From positions 62,001 through 126,000 of the forward strand of contig JAVBQY010000011.1 of assembly GCA_031548545.1 (NCBI GenBank): a DNA stretch of 64,000 nucleotides. Direction: 5' to 3'. The notes below the pieces were generated by a model. That model searched no databases, was not told where the DNA came from, and saw only the letters and a program-made list of their open reading frames with translations. The position numbers and the translations under genes are program-made. Positions 62,049 through 64,000 of this stretch are shown piece by piece. This DNA is from UBA932 sp031548545. GTDB taxonomy: Bacteria; Bacteroidota; Bacteroidia; Bacteroidales; UBA932. Position 1 is the stretch's first letter. Each line of letters begins with the position of its first letter.

Positions 62049-63017
62049 ATGACTACTCCGCGTTACCTCGTACCTGATGATTATATGGCCGATCCGGCCG
62101 TGCATGTATTCAACGGCAAGTTGTATATTTATCCCTCTCATGACCGCGAGAGCGGCATTCCTGAAAATGACAACGGCGATCATTTCGATATGAAGGATTA
62201 CCATGTGTTTTCCATGGACGATATTGACGGTCCGGTAACGGACCATGGCGTGGTGCTGGATACGGCGGATATTCCATGGGCCGGCCGGCAGTTATGGGAT
62301 TGTGATGTGGCCTGTAAGGATGGTAAGTATTACATGTACTTTCCGTTAAAAGACAAGAATGATATTTTCCGTATAGGGGTGGCCGTCGCCGACAGGCCGG
62401 AGGGGCCTTTTATCCCGCAGGCAGATCCTATTCGGGGAAGTTACAGTATAGATCCGGCCATATTGGAAGAAGATGGAGCGTACTATATGTATTTTGGCGG
62501 CTTATGGGGCGGACAATTACAACGTTATCGTGATAATAAGGCCTTGGAATCCGCAGCATTCCCAAAAGACGATGAAGCGGCTATTCCCTCACGTGTGGCA
62601 AGGCTAAGCAATGATATGTTGCAGTTTGCCGAAGAACCCCGCCCGGTAATTGTTTTGGACCAAGACGGCCGGCCGTTGACGGCCGGTGACAATCAGCGCC
62701 GTTATTTTGAAGCCTCATGGATGCATAAATACAACGGAAAATATTATTTTTCCTATTCTACCGGCGATACCCATAATCTTTGTTACGCCATAGGTGACAA
62801 TCCTTATGGACCTTTTGTTTATCAGGGTGTTATTCTGACACCGGTGGTGGGTTGGACAACGCATCACGCTATAGTGGAGTTTAAGGGGAAATGGTATCTC
62901 TTTCATCATGACAGTGTTCCTTCCGGCGGACGTACCTGGCTCAGAAGCCTTAAAGTAACGGAATTGGCCTATAATCCTGACGGAAGCATAAAAACCATAG
63001 ACGGGGGCGGGCTTTGA
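62049..63017 (+). CDS. GH43 glycosidase, probably intracellular
   Basis: A 322-residue single-domain GH43 enzyme with no signal peptide, so cytoplasmic. The propeller motifs are YMADPAVHVFNGKLYIYPSHDRESG (base Asp), YSIDPAILEEDGAYYMYFGG (central Asp) and RRYFEASWMHKYNGKYYFSYSTGD (general acid Glu), with HHAIVEFKGKWYLFHHD near the end. It probably splits imported xylobiose or removes arabinose. It is the last gene of the xylan locus; the promoter of the next gene overlaps its stop codon. Confidence 0.92.
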   Translation: MTTPRYLVPDDYMADPAVHVFNGKLYIYPSHDRESGIPENDNGDHFDMKDYHVFSMDDIDGPVTDHGVVLDTADIPWAGRQLWDCDVACKDGKYYMYFPLKDKNDIFRIGVAVADRPEGPFIPQADPIRGSYSIDPAILEEDGAYYMYFGGLWGGQLQRYRDNKALESAAFPKDDEAAIPSRVARLSNDMLQFAEEPRPVIVLDQDGRPLTAGDNQRRYFEASWMHKYNGKYYFSYSTGDTHNLCYAIGDNPYGPFVYQGVILTPVVGWTTHHAIVEFKGKWYLFHHDSVPSGGRTWLRSLKVTELAYNPDGSIKTIDGGGL

Positions 63018-63043
63018 TCGTATGTTTTTTTGATTTACATTTG
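63013..63043 (+). promoter_or_regulatory. Promoter of the alpha-2-macroglobulin-like gene
   Basis: TTTG at 63013-63016, a 19-base gap and TACATTTG at 63036-63043 form a full -33/-7 promoter. The -33 overlaps the GH43 stop codon. Confidence 0.65.
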
Positions 63044-63067
63044 TAGTATTGTAAATCAAAAAACATA
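63021..63067. repeat. Long inverted repeat over promoter
   Basis: Left arm 63021-63039 and right arm 63050-63067 pair over 18 bases with one bulged T: TATGTTTTTT/TGATTTACA against TGTAAATCA/AAAAACATA, with a 10-base loop. It covers the -7 element and the expected start site. No T-run follows it, so it is not a standard terminator. Confidence 0.8.
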
Positions 63068-63074
63068 CCGGGCC

Positions 63075-64000
63075 ATGAAAAAATCAAGCGCCTTTTTTAT
63101 ACTTCTCGGAGTATTATTGTGTTGTTGCTCCTGCTCCGGCGATAAACCAACCACAGTGCTTCCCAATCCCTATGTGTCTGCCTATTCCGGTGGACTGTTG
63201 CCTGCCGGTACACTGATCAAAGTGCGCCTGGCTCAGGAACTGAAGTCCGGAGAAGCCTTGGAAAAGCAATTGAACAATATTTTCAGGCTACACCCTTCCG
63301 TAGATGGCGAAGTGTTTATGGAGGATGCGTTCACTGTAGTATTCCGGCCTGCGAAGCGCTTGAAAAGCGCTACGGCGTATACCGTGGATTTTAAGGTGTC
63401 GAATATTCGTCCGGAGGCCTCGGGGAGTGATAAAACCTTTACCTTCTCTTTTTCTACCTTAGCGCCTTCTTTTACTTACACCACGGAGGGCCTGCGTTTG
63501 TATGAGGGTGTGGAGGGCGGTGATTTCTACCTGCAGGGCGCGGTGCGTACGGCCGACCTGGAAGACAACAGCCGGATAGAAGACTTACTCTCCGTGGAGG
63601 CTGCCGGCAAGGCGTTAAAAGTGAGCTGGGACCATACGAATGCTTACCATACCTTTACCGTAGAGCATATTATGGCCCGGGATGAAGCCTATCCGCTCTT
63701 GCTGAAATGGGACGGGGCCCCGATTAAGTATAAGTATGCTAAGACCGACAGCCTGCGTGTTCCGGCTAAGGATGTTTTTGAGTTGTTGCATGTGGCTGTT
63801 CATCCGGAAGACCTGAGTGTGGATTGCTTCTTTTCCATGCCTTTGGACCCCCGGCAGAAATATGCCTCCTATATTCAGGCCGGTGATTTTTCCAGGCTGC
63901 GTTTTACGGTTACGTCTAATAAACTGAAGGTCTATCTTCCGTCGCGTCCTGAGGGCCGGCTGCCCTTTGTGATTAAAGAAGGTTTGCAGTCCGTGCAGAC
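63075..64000 (+). CDS. Alpha-2-macroglobulin-like lipoprotein (5' part)
   Basis: The frame is open from ATG 63075 to the window edge (about 308 codons). The N-terminus MKKSSAFFILLGVLLCCCSC is a lipoprotein signal with several cysteines. The following region (LPNPYVSAYSGGLLPAGTLIKVRLAQEL, then FTVVFRPAKRLKSATAYTVDFKV) resembles the first macroglobulin-like/Big_5-type domains of large bacterial alpha-2-macroglobulin lipoproteins, usually ~1800 residues. These are thought to trap proteases in the periplasm or at the surface. The thioester motif region, if any, is outside the window, so the family call is tentative. Confidence 0.62.
   Translation, partial: MKKSSAFFILLGVLLCCCSCSGDKPTTVLPNPYVSAYSGGLLPAGTLIKVRLAQELKSGEALEKQLNNIFRLHPSVDGEVFMEDAFTVVFRPAKRLKSATAYTVDFKVSNIRPEASGSDKTFTFSFSTLAPSFTYTTEGLRLYEGVEGGDFYLQGAVRTADLEDNSRIEDLLSVEAAGKALKVSWDHTNAYHTFTVEHIMARDEAYPLLLKWDGAPIKYKYAKTDSLRVPAKDVFELLHVAVHPEDLSVDCFFSMPLDPRQKYASYIQAGDFSRLRFTVTSNKLKVYLPSRPEGRLPFVIKEGLQSVQ

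Noticed and set aside
1..64000. CRISPR arrays, insertion sequences, phage or conjugation genes
   Set aside because: No regularly spaced repeats, transposase, integrase or cas-like proteins were seen anywhere in the window.

Overview
The window is a chromosomal segment of a Bacteroidota bacterium, most likely order Bacteroidales. The evidence is the recurring Bacteroidota-type -7 promoter element (TAnnTTTG), a SusC/SusD pair with a hybrid two-component regulator, the rpmB-rpmG-DUF4295-ftsY cluster, an archaeal-type phosphatidylserine decarboxylase and a Nudix-fold sugar regulator. I cannot name the genus. No plasmid, phage, transposon or CRISPR feature was seen.

Left part (about 1-27.5 kb) is core metabolism and housekeeping. 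It holds purB (cut by the window edge) diverging from dxs, a tRNA-Arg(CCU), the fabH-plsX-rpmF-yceD operon, ridA with a DUF3467 gene, etfB-etfA-acyl-CoA dehydrogenase, the ribosomal small-protein cluster ending in ftsY, a four-subunit 2-oxoacid:ferredoxin oxidoreductase, an AI-2E family permease, psd-cdsA-ftsH, birA, rimO, a BrkB-type membrane protein, an EEP-fold phosphohydrolase, ilvE, rplY and pth. An 860-bp gap between birA and rimO carries promoters, long-range helices and terminators that look like two or three structured non-coding RNAs, the first resembling 6S RNA.

Right part (about 27.5-63 kb) is dedicated to glucuronoxylan. A long minus-strand block encodes a xylose/H+ symporter, aldose epimerase, mannonate oxidoreductase (SDR), mannonate dehydratase, GH67 and GH115 alpha-glucuronidases, an acetyl esterase, xylose isomerase, xylulokinase and a Nudix-type regulator. 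A GH43 enzyme and a 1363-residue hybrid sensor/regulator follow. Diverging from the sensor is a xylan utilisation locus: SusC, SusD, an IPT/TIG surface glycan-binding lipoprotein, a GH10 xylanase with three carbohydrate-binding modules inserted in its catalytic domain, a GH35-like enzyme, a GPH symporter, a second GH10 and an intracellular GH43. The last gene, cut by the edge, is an alpha-2-macroglobulin-like lipoprotein.

Inferred workflow: the surface GH10 cuts xylan, SusCD imports the oligosaccharides, the esterase and alpha-glucuronidases remove side groups in the periplasm, GH10/GH43 enzymes release xylose and arabinose, XylE/GPH permeases import the products, XylA-XylB feed xylose to the pentose phosphate pathway, and UxuA plus the SDR process glucuronate after isomerisation by an enzyme encoded elsewhere.

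The most noteworthy signals are regulatory: a perfect 9-5-9 palindrome upstream of the Nudix regulator that recurs inside the GH67 coding sequence 8.4 kb away; paired GTAACA/TGTTAC sites in front of susC; the RNA-rich birA-rimO gap; and an 18-bp inverted repeat over the promoter of the alpha-2-macroglobulin gene.
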